DNA of 61,358 bases. Origin: Nocardioides sp. Lineage in GTDB: Bacteria > Actinomycetota > Actinomycetes > Propionibacteriales > Nocardioidaceae. Location of the stretch: the NCBI RefSeq assembly GCF_014360585.1, contig NZ_JACIXG010000024.1, forward strand, positions 1 through 61,358, in the 5' to 3' direction. Position numbers and translations under genes: made by a program. How positions within the stretch are numbered: the first letter of the stretch is position 1; every line of letters starts with the position of its first letter. Shown one piece after another: positions 45,013 to 54,036 of this stretch. The notes under the pieces are model-generated. The model ran no database searches. It saw only the letters and a list, made by a program, of their open reading frames with translations, and was not told where the DNA came from.

Positions 45013-46728
45013 ATGGCCACACCCGGCGCGGTTCGATCGGCCTCGGAGAACGAGGCCTGGTGGAAGTCAGCGGTGGTCTATCAGATCTACCCGCGAAGCT
45101 TCGCCGACTCCGACAACGACGGCATCGGCGATCTTCCGGGCATCGTGGACCAGCTGGACTATCTCCAGGAGCTGGGGATCGATGTGATCTGGCTGTCGCC
45201 GGTCTATCGCTCGCCCCAGCAGGACAACGGCTACGACGTCAGCGACTATCAGGACGTCGATCCCCTCTTCGGCACCCTGGAGGACCTCGACCGGCTGATC
45301 GCCGCGGTGCACGTACGGGGCATGAGGCTGATCATGGACCTCGTCGTCAACCACACCTCGGACCAGCACCCCTGGTTCCTCGCCTCGCGCGCCTCGCGTG
45401 AGGCACCCACCTCCGACTGGTACTTCTGGCGCGACGCCCGGCCGGGGACCGTGCCAGGTGAGCCGGGGTCGGAGCCGAACAACTGGGGGGCGTCCTTCGG
45501 CGGCCCGGCCTGGAAGTGGGTGCCGGAGCGCGGCCAGTACTACCTGCACCTGTTCGACCCGTCCCAGCCGGATCTGAACTGGGACAACCCGGACACCCGC
45601 GAGGCGATCTTCACCATGATGAACTGGTGGCTCGACCGCGGGATCGACGGCTTCCGGATGGACGTCATCAACTTCATCTCCAAGGATCCCGAGATGCCCG
45701 ACGGGCCGCTCAACCGCGACGGCTACGGCGACGGGATGCCGCACTTCAGCTACGGGCCCCAGATCCACGCCTACCTGGCCGAGATGAAGCGCCGGGTCTT
45801 CGACCCACGGCCGGACACCTACCTCACCGTTGGCGAGATGCCGGGTGTGACTCCGGAGCAGGCCCGCGAGTTCACCCACCGCGAGCACGGCCAGCTGGCC
45901 ATGGTGTTCCAGTACGAGCACGTCTTCCTCGACGCCGAAGGCGACAAGTGGACCCAGCGCCGGATGAACATCAACGACCTGCGGGACACGCTCGCGAAGT
46001 GGCAGACCGCCCTCGGCGACTCCGGATGGAACAGCCTCTACTGGAACAACCACGACCAGCCCAGGGTCATCTCCCGCTACGGCAACGACACCACGTACTG
46101 GCGCGAGTCGGCCACCGCCCTGGCGACCGTGCTGCACCTGCACCGGGGCACGCCGTACGTCTACCAGGGCGAGGAGATCGGGATGATCAACGCCCCGTTC
46201 GCCGCGCTGGACGAGTTCCGCGACATCGAGTCCCTGGACTACTACGCGAAAGCCGTCGGTACGCACCACGAGGACCCCGCCGACGTGCTGGACACCCTGC
46301 GGCGCCGGAGCCGGGACAACTCGCGCACACCGATGCAATGGAGCGCCGCGCCTGGTGCCGGCTTCACCACCGGAAATCCCTGGATCGGACTCAACCCCAA
46401 CCACAGCTGGTTGAACGTCGCCGCGCAGCGCGGGACGCCAGGTTCGATCTATGAGTACTACCGAGCGCTGATCGCCCTGCGCCACCGGCTGCCGGTCGTC
46501 GTGGACGGCAACTTCGTCGCCGTCCACACGGGTCGTGACCAGATCTACGCGTTCCGGCGCCACCTGAGCGACACGACTCTCACCGTCCATGCGAACCTGT
46601 CCGACCTGCCCGTCTCCTTCGACCGCGACGACCTGGCGGATCGTGACCTGGTGCTGACCAACTACACCCCGAGCCGGAGCAGGCCCGGTCGGCTGGAGCC
46701 CTGGGAAGTTCGCGTCCACGTGCGGTGA
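45013..46728 (+). CDS. GH13 alpha-glucosidase
   Basis: 571 residues from ATG 45013 (GAGG 9 bases upstream; ATG 44986 is an alternative). GH13 motifs: VVYQIYPRSFADSDNDGIGDLPGI near the N-terminus, MDLVVNHTSDQHPWF near 110, GFRMDVINF near 213 (nucleophile Asp), YLTVGEMPG near 272 (acid/base Glu), NNHDQPR near 342. This is the oligo-1,6-glucosidase/alpha-glucosidase branch with no signal peptide, so cytoplasmic. It is followed by a glycosyltransferase gene on the same strand, possibly for glucan or maltodextrin metabolism. Confidence 0.92.
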   Translation: MATPGAVRSASENEAWWKSAVVYQIYPRSFADSDNDGIGDLPGIVDQLDYLQELGIDVIWLSPVYRSPQQDNGYDVSDYQDVDPLFGTLEDLDRLIAAVHVRGMRLIMDLVVNHTSDQHPWFLASRASREAPTSDWYFWRDARPGTVPGEPGSEPNNWGASFGGPAWKWVPERGQYYLHLFDPSQPDLNWDNPDTREAIFTMMNWWLDRGIDGFRMDVINFISKDPEMPDGPLNRDGYGDGMPHFSYGPQIHAYLAEMKRRVFDPRPDTYLTVGEMPGVTPEQAREFTHREHGQLAMVFQYEHVFLDAEGDKWTQRRMNINDLRDTLAKWQTALGDSGWNSLYWNNHDQPRVISRYGNDTTYWRESATALATVLHLHRGTPYVYQGEEIGMINAPFAALDEFRDIESLDYYAKAVGTHHEDPADVLDTLRRRSRDNSRTPMQWSAAPGAGFTTGNPWIGLNPNHSWLNVAAQRGTPGSIYEYYRALIALRHRLPVVVDGNFVAVHTGRDQIYAFRRHLSDTTLTVHANLSDLPVSFDRDDLADRDLVLTNYTPSRSRPGRLEPWEVRVHVR

Positions 46729-46838
46729 GGGTCCACCGGCTACGCTGGAGTCAAGACTGCAGGACACCTGTCGCCCGCCGCGGACACCGCGGAGGCACAC
46801 GGCAGCGGTGTCGGCAGCAATCCGCAGACAGTTGGCAG

Positions 46839-47996
46839 ATGCCTTCGTACCGCGACGATCGTCAGAAGACAATCGGAAACATCTACTTCGTCTGGAACCC
46901 CTACCAACCACTGCCGGCAGGCACCGGGGGAACCGAGAACTACACGATCGGGCACGTCCGCGAGCTCAACCGCCGCGGTATCAAGGCCCATGTCGTCACC
47001 ATCGGGGTCGGCCTGACGGACGGCCGCGACGAGTTCACCGACATCCCCTTCGTCTCGTTGGCGTCCGTCGCTGACGTCGACGACCTGGACGGGGTGGTGA
47101 TCTTCGTGGCCGAGTTCCCCGTCGTGGCCACCAGACGACCGGCGTACCAGATGCTGCACGTGCCGCCGCCGGGCGCCGACGTCGACCGAGTGCGGATCGC
47201 CGCCACCATGCAGGACCGGTCGCTGATCGCGACCAGCCGGTTCGCCGCCGGGCTGTGGGCCGAGTTCCTCGACGTCGACGTGGACACGATCAGCATCGTC
47301 TACCCCTACGCCGAGCTCTGCTTCAGCACCGAGGTCCGACCTCCCGCCGACGACGCCGAGATCCGCATCCTCTACGCCGGCCGGCTGAGCCCGGAGAAGG
47401 GGATCTACACCTTGCTGGCGATGCTCGACCTGGTCCCCGCCGGCCGGGACCGGTCCTTCACCTGCACGGCCACGACCGCAGGCGCCGACAAGCCGCACGG
47501 CCGCAACATCCAGCGCGTCCTCGAAGCCCATCCCAGGGTCCGGGTCGTCCCCCGTCGGACGACTCCGCGGTCGATGGCCACGCTGATGGCCCAGCACGAC
47601 ATCATCGTGATGCCGTCCAACAGCCAGTACTGGCACGAGACCTTCGGCATCGTCTCGATCGAGGCCCAGCACTCCGGTTGCCGCGTCGTCGCCTCCGACG
47701 ACGGCGGGCTCCCCGAGACGGACTGCGGCTCGATCACTCTCGTCGCGCCGGACAACCCGGCCGCGCTGGCACGAGGCATCCACGACGCCACGGCACTCGG
47801 CCCGGTCGACGAGCTCGTCAGGATCAACGCCGCTGCTCGGTTCACCGTCGACCACTCTGTCGACGGGCTCATCGACGTTCTCCTGATGCCGTCCTCGATC
47901 ACGCCTGCTGCCGTCGTACGGGACCTGGAGACTCTCGTTCTGCTGCCGGCAGCCGATGATCCGCGGGAGCTCGCCACGTTGCCGACGCCGGTCTGA
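46839..47996 (+). CDS. GT4-family glycosyltransferase
   Basis: 385 residues from ATG 46839; an open frame reaching GTG 46725 reads as non-protein-like Arg-rich sequence and is not used. YFVWNPYQPLPAGTGGTENYTIGHVRELNRRGIKAHVV is the acceptor-domain start; ILYAGRLSPEKGIYTLLAML near 207-226 and WHETFGIVSIEAQHSGCRVVAS near 266-287 (EX7E motif with H-E-F-G and Glu) are the nucleotide-sugar site. Retaining glycosyltransferase of unknown donor and acceptor. Ends just before a bidirectional terminator. Confidence 0.85.
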   Translation: MPSYRDDRQKTIGNIYFVWNPYQPLPAGTGGTENYTIGHVRELNRRGIKAHVVTIGVGLTDGRDEFTDIPFVSLASVADVDDLDGVVIFVAEFPVVATRRPAYQMLHVPPPGADVDRVRIAATMQDRSLIATSRFAAGLWAEFLDVDVDTISIVYPYAELCFSTEVRPPADDAEIRILYAGRLSPEKGIYTLLAMLDLVPAGRDRSFTCTATTAGADKPHGRNIQRVLEAHPRVRVVPRRTTPRSMATLMAQHDIIVMPSNSQYWHETFGIVSIEAQHSGCRVVASDDGGLPETDCGSITLVAPDNPAALARGIHDATALGPVDELVRINAAARFTVDHSVDGLIDVLLMPSSITPAAVVRDLETLVLLPAADDPRELATLPTPV

Positions 47997-48016
47997 CCGG
48001 GTTCGCCAGGAAACAC

Positions 48017-48056
48017 ATCAGGCCCCTTGCTCGCAGATGCGGACAAGGGGCCTGAT
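48017..48056. terminator. Bidirectional terminator between the glycosyltransferase and nusG
   Basis: ATCAGGCCCCTTG pairs with CAAGGGGCCTGAT (13 bp) around a 14-base loop; TTGTT follows on the plus strand and TGTGTTTCC on the minus strand. Confidence 0.8.
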
Positions 48057-48067
48057 TGTTACGGGAA

Positions 48068-48169
48068 GGTCGGTCTCGACCCGCTTACACCACTTCGCAA
48101 GCTCAGTGGTGACGCTCGCTCGACCTCTTCGCGTTATGACCTGCGACTTCGTCGCAGGTCATAGGCTCA
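48068..48169 (-). repeat. Three-hairpin 3' module, copy B (nusG)
   Basis: Begins at the nusG stop codon and holds ATGACCTGCGAC/GTCGCAGGTCAT (48162-48136, perfect 12 bp), CACCACT/AGTGGTG around the loop GAGCTTGCGA (48111-48088) and GGTCG/CGACC (48081-48068). Arrangement matches copy A after rplA; three pairs of the middle 7-bp stem differ between copies and all are compensated. Confidence 0.8.
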
Positions 48170-48988
48170 GACCTTCTCGATCTGGTTGAACGAGAGCTCG
48201 ACCGGGGTCTCGCGACCGAAGATCTCGACGAGCGCCTTGACGCGCTGGGACTCGGCGTTGAGCTCGGTGATGGTCGCGTGCAGCGTGGCGAAGGGACCGT
48301 CGACGACGGTGACCGAGTCGCCCTCGGCGAAGTCGACGACCTCGACGGGCTTCTTGGCGGTGGTCGCGGAGCCACCGGTGGAGGACGCGGCCTCACCAGC
48401 GGCAGCAGCCTCGGCCTCGGCCTGGGCGACGACGGCCGGAGCGAGCATGTTCTCGACCTCGGTCATCGACAGCGGCACCGGCTGGTGGCTGTGGCCGACG
48501 AAGCCGGTGACCGACGGGGTGTGGCGTACGGCGGACCAGGACTCGTCGGTGAGGTCCATGCGGACCAGGACGTAACCCGGGAGAACGGTGCGCTTGACCA
48601 TCTTGCGCTGGCCGTTCTTGATCTCCGGGACCTCTTCGGTGGGGACCACGATCTCGTGGATGTAGTCCTCCATGTTGAGGGAGACGATGCGGTTCTCCAG
48701 GTTGGACTTCACCCGGTTCTCCATGCCGGAGTAGGTGTGGATCACGAACCAGTCACCCGGCTTCGCCCACAGCTCCCGGCGGAACACCTCGAGCGGGTCG
48801 TCGTCAGCAGCCTCAGGGGCCTCGCCATCGACGATCTCGTCGAAGGACGCCTCGCCCTCGTCCACGCCGGCGTCGTCGGACTCGCCCGACTCGTCAGCCT
48901 CTTCGAACTCAGCCTCTGCAGGCACGTCGGAGGCGGCCTCGGCCGTCTCGAGGACCTCGGTCTCCTCGGTGTAGTCCTGCTCAGACAC
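48167..48988 (-). CDS. nusG: Transcription termination/antitermination protein NusG
   Basis: 273 residues from GTG 48988 (GGAG 6 bases upstream). An acidic N-terminal extension of about 65 residues (Glu/Asp/Ala-rich), common in Actinobacteria, precedes the NGN domain ([23 protein letters not shown]...). KOW domain [26 protein letters not shown] near the C-terminus. An Ala/Glu-rich insert of some 35 residues separates NGN and KOW. Binds RNA polymerase and couples to Rho or ribosomes. It is 62 bp after secE; rplK, its usual follower, is 6.7 kb away. Confidence 0.98.
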   Translation of the reverse strand: MSEQDYTEETEVLETAEAASDVPAEAEFEEADESGESDDAGVDEGEASFDEIVDGEAPEAADDDPLEVFRRELWAKPGDWFVIHTYSGMENRVKSNLENRIVSLNMEDYIHEIVVPTEEVPEIKNGQRKMVKRTVLPGYVLVRMDLTDESWSAVRHTPSVTGFVGHSHQPVPLSMTEVENMLAPAVVAQAEAEAAAAGEAASSTGGSATTAKKPVEVVDFAEGDSVTVVDGPFATLHATITELNAESQRVKALVEIFGRETPVELSFNQIEKV

Positions 48989-49050
48989 GTCCTGCTCCAA
49001 ACCGTTGATTGTGTGTATCGGGTGTGCTCCGCGGGCCGGGGCCCACGCGA

Positions 49051-49296
49051 TCACGCGTCGCGGCCGCCGAACACCCAGAACATCAACTTGCCGAACCCGA
49101 GGTCAAGGCCCGCGACGATGGCCATCATGACCAGGACGAAGACCAGAACCACGATGAAGTACGTCGTGAGCTGCTGCTGCGTCGGCCAGACGACCTTGCG
49201 GAGCTCGGCCACGACCTGACGGTAGAACGTCGGGAGACTGGTGCGCTTCTCCGTCTTCTTCTCGTTCGGAGTCGGGACTGCCTTGCTGTCCGTCAC
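49051..49296 (-). CDS. secE: Preprotein translocase subunit SecE
   Basis: 81 residues from GTG 49296 with AAGGTGG upstream; longer starts would enter the tRNA-Trp gene. Polar, Lys-rich N-terminus ([39 protein letters not shown]), the conserved amphipathic helix and VVWPT motif, then one membrane helix ([22 protein letters not shown]). Single-span SecE is normal for Gram-positive bacteria. It anchors the SecYEG channel. Confidence 0.97.
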   Translation of the reverse strand: MTDSKAVPTPNEKKTEKRTSLPTFYRQVVAELRKVVWPTQQQLTTYFIVVLVFVLVMMAIVAGLDLGFGKLMFWVFGGRDA

Positions 49297-49342
49297 GCCG
49301 CCACCTTCTCTCGAAAACGTTTCCATCGCTGGTCCGGCTTTG

Positions 49343-49415
49343 CAGGGCACGAGGGACTTGAACCCCCAACCTTCGGTTTTGGAGACCGATGCTCTGCCAG
49401 TTGAGCTAGTGCCCT
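49343..49415 (-). tRNA. tRNA-Trp (CCA anticodon)
   Basis: 73 nt. AGGGCAC acceptor pairs with GTGCCCT; D-arm AGCTCAACTGGCAGAGC; anticodon loop CTCCAAA with CCA; T-arm GGGGGTTCAAGTCCCTC. The 3' CCA is not encoded. Lies directly upstream of secE on the same strand, as in other Actinobacteria. Confidence 0.97.
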
Positions 49416-49530
49416 ACGGAGGTCTGCATCAGCGGCGCGGTTGAGGGCGCAACTAACCATGTGGGAAGACCACCAACGGTGAGTCTACGCACGCGGCTCA
49501 ACACGTTCCAAACCGGGACCCCTTGACCCA

Positions 49531-49536
49531 TAGGAT
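49531..49536 (+). promoter_or_regulatory. -10 element (TAGGAT), leaderless type
   Basis: TAGGAT followed by exactly 7 bases and the ATG at 49544; a weak AGGA within it could alternatively act as ribosome binding site. Confidence 0.4.
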
Positions 49537-49543
49537 TGCTGGC

Positions 49544-50827
49544 ATGACCTCAGATCCCCGCCCCCTCGCCGAACTCTCGCGCGAGGAACTCGAAGCGTTC
49601 GCAACGGAGCAGCGCACGGCGTACGACAGCCTGGTGGCCAAGGGCCTGAAGCTGGACCTGACCCGGGGCAAGCCCTCGGCCGACCAGCTCGACCTCTCCG
49701 ACGGCCTGCTCCAGCTCCCGAAGTCGACGACTGCCCCGGACGGCACCGACACGCGCAACTACGGCGGTCTGGCCGGCGGCATCGAGATCCGCGAGATCTA
49801 CGCCGAGCTGCTCGGCCTGGAGACCGGCCAGCTCATCGCCGGCGGCAACTCGAGCCTCACCATGATGCGCGACACGCTGATGTACCTGTGGCTCCACGGC
49901 GGCGTCGACAGCGAGCGCCCGTGGGGTCGCGAGGAGACGGTGAAGTTCGTCTGCCCGGTGCCCGGCTACGACCGCCACTTCACGCTGCTGGAGTGGTTCG
50001 GGATCGAGATGGTGACCGTGCCGATGGGCGCCGACGGCCCCGACGCCGAGGCCGTCGCGGCCCTGGTCAAGGACGACCCCACGATCAAGGGCATGTGGCT
50101 GGTCCCGACCTACGCCAACCCGACCGGTGACACCACCTCGCAGGAGATCGCCGACCGGCTCGCGTCGATGCCGACCGCGGCTCCCGACTTCAAGATCTTC
50201 TGGGACAACGCCTACGCGCTGCACCACCTGACCCCGGCCGAGACCAAGACCGCCGACATCGTCTCGCTGGCCAACACCGCCGGCAACCCGCACCGTCCGC
50301 TGGTCTTCGCCTCGACCTCCAAGGTCACCTACGCGGGCGCAGGCGTCGGCTTCTTCGGCGGGTCGAAGGAGAACGTCGCCTGGTGGCTCGGTCATCTCAG
50401 CCACGGCGCGATCGGCCCGGACAAGGTCAACCACCTGCGGCACGCCGAGTTCTTCGGCTCGGCGGCCGGTGTCCGCGAGCACATGGCCAAGCACCGCGAG
50501 CTGCTCGCGCCGCGGTTCGCGGCCGTCGAGGACGCGCTCACCGACGAGCTCGGAGCGCTCGGCGTCGCGACCTGGACCAAGCCCGCCGGTGGCTACTTCG
50601 TCAGCCTCGACGTCCTCCCCGGCACCGCGACCCGCGTGATCGAGCTGGCCAAGGGTGCCGGCGTCGCCCTGACCCCGGCCGGCTCCGCCTTCCCCGCCAA
50701 GGTCGACCCGGAGGACACCAACATCCGGCTCGCCCCGTCCTTCCCGCCGTTGGAGCAGGTCAGCGGCGCCATGGAGGTCGTCACCGTGTGCGTGAAGCTG
50801 GCCGCTGCGGAGAAGCTGCTCGCGTGA
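49544..50827 (+). CDS. PLP-dependent aminotransferase class I/II
   Basis: 427 residues from ATG 49544. Fold-type I features: LDLTRGKPSADQLDLSDG near 37-54, YGGLAGGIEIREIYAELLG near 73-91, WLVPTYANPTGDTTSQEIADRLASM near 186-210, FWDNAYALHHL near 220 and the Schiff-base Lys in VFASTSKVTYAGAGVGFF near 262. It belongs to the actinobacterial group annotated as aspartate or alanine aminotransferase. Followed by the deaminase with a GTGA overlap, as in the conserved secE-nusG neighbourhood. Substrate unproven. Confidence 0.88.
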   Translation: MTSDPRPLAELSREELEAFATEQRTAYDSLVAKGLKLDLTRGKPSADQLDLSDGLLQLPKSTTAPDGTDTRNYGGLAGGIEIREIYAELLGLETGQLIAGGNSSLTMMRDTLMYLWLHGGVDSERPWGREETVKFVCPVPGYDRHFTLLEWFGIEMVTVPMGADGPDAEAVAALVKDDPTIKGMWLVPTYANPTGDTTSQEIADRLASMPTAAPDFKIFWDNAYALHHLTPAETKTADIVSLANTAGNPHRPLVFASTSKVTYAGAGVGFFGGSKENVAWWLGHLSHGAIGPDKVNHLRHAEFFGSAAGVREHMAKHRELLAPRFAAVEDALTDELGALGVATWTKPAGGYFVSLDVLPGTATRVIELAKGAGVALTPAGSAFPAKVDPEDTNIRLAPSFPPLEQVSGAMEVVTVCVKLAAAEKLLA

Positions 50828-51861
50828 GGGAACGACGCGACCTACGTACGCTGCCGAAGGCGCATCTGCACCTGCACTTCACAGGTGCGATGCGCCATCA
50901 GACCCTGCTCGAGCTGGCCACCCGCGACGGGATCCGGCTGCCCGAGCAGCTGGTCGCGGACTGGCCGCCGACGCTGAGCGCGGCCGACGAGAAGGGCTGG
51001 TTCCGGTTCCAGCGGCTCTATGACGTGGCGCGCTCGGTGCTGCGCACCGAGGCCGACATCCGGCGGCTCGTCATGGAGGTCGCCGAGGACGACGTACGCG
51101 ACGGCGGCAGGTGGCTCGAGATCCAGGTCGACCCGTCGGGCTATGCGGCGAAGTTCGGCGGGATCACCGCCTTCACCGACCTGGTCCTCTCGGCCGTCGC
51201 CGACGCCGAACGGGCGACGGGGCTCGGGATCGCGGTGATCATCGCCTCCAACCGCACCCGGCACCCGATGGACGCGCGCACGCTGGCCCGCCTGGCCGGA
51301 CAGTACGTCGACCAAGGGGTGGTCGGCTTCGGGCTCTCCAACGACGAGCGGCGCGGGCGCACCGAGGAGTTCGACCACGCCTTCCAGATCGCCGAGCGAG
51401 CCGGCCTGCGGCTGATGCCCCACGGCGGTGAGCTGCGCGGGCCCGAGCACATCCGCACCGTGCTGCGGTCGCTGCACGCGACCCGTCTGGGTCACGGCGT
51501 ACGCGCTGCCGAGGACCCGGCGCTGCTCGACGAGATCGTGCGCGCGGGGGTCGCTCTGGAGGTCTGCCCGACCTCCAACGTGTCGCTCGGCGTCTACTCA
51601 GACCTCACCTCGGTGCCGCTGCCGCAGCTGCTCGACGCCGGCGCGACCGTGGCGCTGGGCGCTGATGACCCGCTGCTGTTCGGGTCCAGGCTGGCGGCTC
51701 AGTACGCCACGATGCGGGCCGCGCACGAGCTCACCGACGAGACCCTCGCCGACCTGGCGCGGATGTCGGTGACCGCCTCGACGGCGCCCGAGTCGACCAA
51801 GAAGGGTCTACTCGCGGAGATCGACGACTGGCTCAACGCGCCCTCACAGCCCACGGATTGA
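50824..51861 (+). CDS. Adenosine deaminase family protein
   Basis: 345 residues from GTG 50824, overlapping the aminotransferase TGA. LPKAHLHLHFTGAMRH at the N-terminus gives the metal-binding HxH pair; MPHGGELRGPEHI near 198, LGHGVRAAEDP near 222, VCPTSNVSLG near 244 and LGADDPLLFG near 276 give the remaining metal and catalytic residues. The HFTG and GADDP variants are usual in this actinobacterial subfamily. Deaminates adenosine or a related purine; substrate not proven. An additional open frame upstream inside the aminotransferase is ignored. Confidence 0.9.
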   Translation: MRERRDLRTLPKAHLHLHFTGAMRHQTLLELATRDGIRLPEQLVADWPPTLSAADEKGWFRFQRLYDVARSVLRTEADIRRLVMEVAEDDVRDGGRWLEIQVDPSGYAAKFGGITAFTDLVLSAVADAERATGLGIAVIIASNRTRHPMDARTLARLAGQYVDQGVVGFGLSNDERRGRTEEFDHAFQIAERAGLRLMPHGGELRGPEHIRTVLRSLHATRLGHGVRAAEDPALLDEIVRAGVALEVCPTSNVSLGVYSDLTSVPLPQLLDAGATVALGADDPLLFGSRLAAQYATMRAAHELTDETLADLARMSVTASTAPESTKKGLLAEIDDWLNAPSQPTD

Positions 51862-51876
51862 CTGAGTTAAGACAGA

Positions 51877-52494
51877 ATGTCGGACATGACGAACCCGTCC
51901 GACGATCAGTCCGACCCCAACAACCCGGCCGACGGCTCCACTCCGCCTGCGCCGAGCCCGGCCGAGCCGGGCCAGCCGACGTACGGCCAGACCTACGGTG
52001 AGCAGCCGCCCAACCCCTACGGCGGCGCGACCTACGACCAGAAGCCGCCGGCGGTCGGCTACGGACAGACTCCGCCGCCGCCCGCCTACGGCGGTCAGCC
52101 GAACTACGGCGGCCAGCCGGGCTACGGTCAGGCGCCCTACGGCGCTCCGGGCGGGTACCCCGGGCCGGTCGGCACCCCGGACTCGGGGGCGACCACGGCG
52201 ATGGTCCTGGGCATCATCGGGCTCGTGGGGGCGTTCCTCTGTGGCCTGCCGGTCGTCCTCTCGCCGTTCGCCCTGTTCCTGGGCCTGAGCGCCAAGAAGC
52301 GGATCGACGCTTCGGCCGGTGCCCTGACCGGCCGCGGCAACGCGCAGGCGGGCTTCATCCTCGGCATCATCGGCACCGTCCTGCTGATCCTGAGCATCCT
52401 GCTGATCATCGTCATCGTCGTCATCGGGTTCAACGGCGGATTCGACAACCCGTCGAGCTACGACAGCTACGAGCCGTACGACAGCGAGTTCTGA
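51877..52494 (+). CDS. DUF4190 domain membrane protein with Pro/Gly/Tyr-rich N-terminus
   Basis: 205 residues. The first 100 are Pro-, Gly-, Tyr- and Gln-rich repeats (YGGQPNYGGQPGYGQAPYG), disordered. Two membrane helices follow (TAMVLGIIGLVGAFLCGLPVVLSPFALFLGLSA and AGFILGIIGTVLLILSILLIIVIVVIGF) separated by KKRIDASAGALTGRGNAQ, the DUF4190 pattern. Ends with a short Ser/Tyr tail. Function unknown. The next gene is a paralogue. Confidence 0.8.
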   Translation: MSDMTNPSDDQSDPNNPADGSTPPAPSPAEPGQPTYGQTYGEQPPNPYGGATYDQKPPAVGYGQTPPPPAYGGQPNYGGQPGYGQAPYGAPGGYPGPVGTPDSGATTAMVLGIIGLVGAFLCGLPVVLSPFALFLGLSAKKRIDASAGALTGRGNAQAGFILGIIGTVLLILSILLIIVIVVIGFNGGFDNPSSYDSYEPYDSEF

Positions 52495-52589
52495 GGGATG
52501 ACGAGCACACCACCACCGGCGGCTACCAGCCTCCCCCCGCGCCCTACGGCTTCCCGCAGCCTCCGCCCCACCCCGAGGCGAACTCGGCG

Positions 52590-52904
52590 ATGGTCTTCGG
52601 GATCGTCGGCCTGTGCCTGTCGGTCATGTGCCTCGGGATCGGCGTCTTCATCGCCCCTTTCGGCTGGATCAAGGGCAAGCGGGTGATGGCCGAGATCGAC
52701 GCCAACCCGGCGGCCTACAGCGGCCGTGGCAACGCTCAGGCCGGGTTCATCACCGGGCTCATCGGGACGATCTTCGGAGCGCTCTACCTGCTCTTCATGA
52801 TCGTCTACGTCGTCTTCATCATCGTGATGATCGTCGTCGCCGCCAACGAGAGCGACGTGACCACGTTCGACAGCGTCAACGCGATCCTGAGCAGCCGAAT
52901 CTGA
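52590..52904 (+). CDS. DUF4190 domain protein, 5' end probably frameshifted
   Basis: 104 residues from ATG 52590: two membrane helices with KGKRVMAEIDANPAAYSGRGNAQAGF between, matching its neighbour. The same frame is open upstream and reads GGYQPPPAPYGFPQPPPHPE, the expected Pro-rich N-terminus, but has no start codon; the ATG at 52498 (after the previous TGA) is in another frame until about 52515, where one extra base in the proline codons would join them. Either a real frameshift, a sequencing error, or a start at 52590. Confidence 0.6.
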   Translation: MVFGIVGLCLSVMCLGIGVFIAPFGWIKGKRVMAEIDANPAAYSGRGNAQAGFITGLIGTIFGALYLLFMIVYVVFIIVMIVVAANESDVTTFDSVNAILSSRI

Positions 52905-52907
52905 CGG

Positions 52908-54035
52908 ATGGACTGCGACTACTTCACCTCCGGTGCCTGTCGCTCCTGCCGCTGGCTGGAGATGGCGTACGCCGACCAGCTCGCGCAGAAGCAGCGACGG
53001 GTCGCCACGGCGCTCGCGTCGGTCGGGCTCGACGAGGAACGTTGGGAGGAACCGGTCTCCAGTCCGGAGGCCGGTTTCCGCAACAAGGCGAAGATGGTCG
53101 TAGCCGGCTCGGTGGAGGCCCCGACCCTGGGGATCCTGTCCCACGACGGTCTCGGTGTCGACCTGCTCGCCTGCGGGCTCCACACTCCTGGGCTGCAGGC
53201 CGCGCTGCCGGTCCTGTCCCGGTTCGTCACGACAGCGCGGCTCACGCCCTATTCGGTCCCGGAGCGGCGCGGCGAGCTCAAGCACGTGATCGTCACCGAG
53301 GCGCCCGGCGGTGAGCTGATGGTGCGGTGGGTGCTGCGCTCCACCGAGGCGCTGTCCCGGCTGCGCAAGCACCTTCCGGCGCTGCTGGACGAGCTCCCGA
53401 TCGGCGTCGCCTCGGTGAACATCCAGCCGGAGCACAAGGCCGTCATCGAGGGCCCCGAGGAGATCTTCCTGACCGCCCGCGAGACCCTGACGATGGAGGT
53501 CAACGGGATCGGCCTGCGACTGCGTCCACACTCGTTCTTCCAGACCAACACCGCCGTCGCGGCCGCGCTCTACCGCCATGCCCGCGATCTGGTCTCCTCG
53601 GTGTCTCCGGGCTCGGTGTGGGACCTCTACTGCGGCGTCGGCGGCTTCGGCCTTCACGTCGCCGCGCCCGGGCGGGAGGTGCTCGGCGTCGAGGCCAGCG
53701 AGCAGGCCATCGAAGCCGCCGCCTCGACCGCCGCCGAGCTGGGCCTGCCCGGCACCAGCTGGGTGGCCGGCGATGCCGCTGCGTACGCCGTCTCCTCCGG
53801 CTCCGCACCCGACCTGGTCATCGTCAACCCGCCGCGGCGCGGCATCGGCGCCGCGCTCGCTGGGTGGCTGGAGCAGTCAGGCGTCGAGCACGTCGTCTAC
53901 TCCTCGTGCAACGTCGACACCCTCGCCCGCGACCTGCGCGACATGCCCTCGCTGCGACCGGTCTCAGCGCGACTGCTCGACATGTTCCCGAACACCGATC
54001 ACCACGAGGTGCTCGTACTCCTGAACCGAACCTGA
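52908..54035 (+). CDS. rlmC: 23S rRNA (uracil-747-C5) methyltransferase, RlmC type
   Basis: 375 residues. It opens MDCDYFTSGACRSCRWLEM with the iron-sulfur cysteines, then GFRNKAKMVVAGSVEAPTLGIL, VNIQPEHKAVIEG, FFQTNTAVAAALY, WDLYCGVGGFGLHVA near 243-257 (SAM motif), VNPPRRGIG near 305 and YSSCN near 328 with the catalytic Cys. The pattern follows E. coli RlmC along its length rather than RlmD or TrmA. Methylates 23S rRNA using SAM. Converges with murB. Confidence 0.92.
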   Translation: MDCDYFTSGACRSCRWLEMAYADQLAQKQRRVATALASVGLDEERWEEPVSSPEAGFRNKAKMVVAGSVEAPTLGILSHDGLGVDLLACGLHTPGLQAALPVLSRFVTTARLTPYSVPERRGELKHVIVTEAPGGELMVRWVLRSTEALSRLRKHLPALLDELPIGVASVNIQPEHKAVIEGPEEIFLTARETLTMEVNGIGLRLRPHSFFQTNTAVAAALYRHARDLVSSVSPGSVWDLYCGVGGFGLHVAAPGREVLGVEASEQAIEAAASTAAELGLPGTSWVAGDAAAYAVSSGSAPDLVIVNPPRRGIGAALAGWLEQSGVEHVVYSSCNVDTLARDLRDMPSLRPVSARLLDMFPNTDHHEVLVLLNRT

Positions 54036-54036
54036 C

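Noticed and set aside
46725..46838. N-terminal extension of the glycosyltransferase from GTG 46725
   Set aside because: The extra residues are Arg/Gln-rich and unlike any glycosyltransferase start; the recognisable domain begins after ATG 46839.
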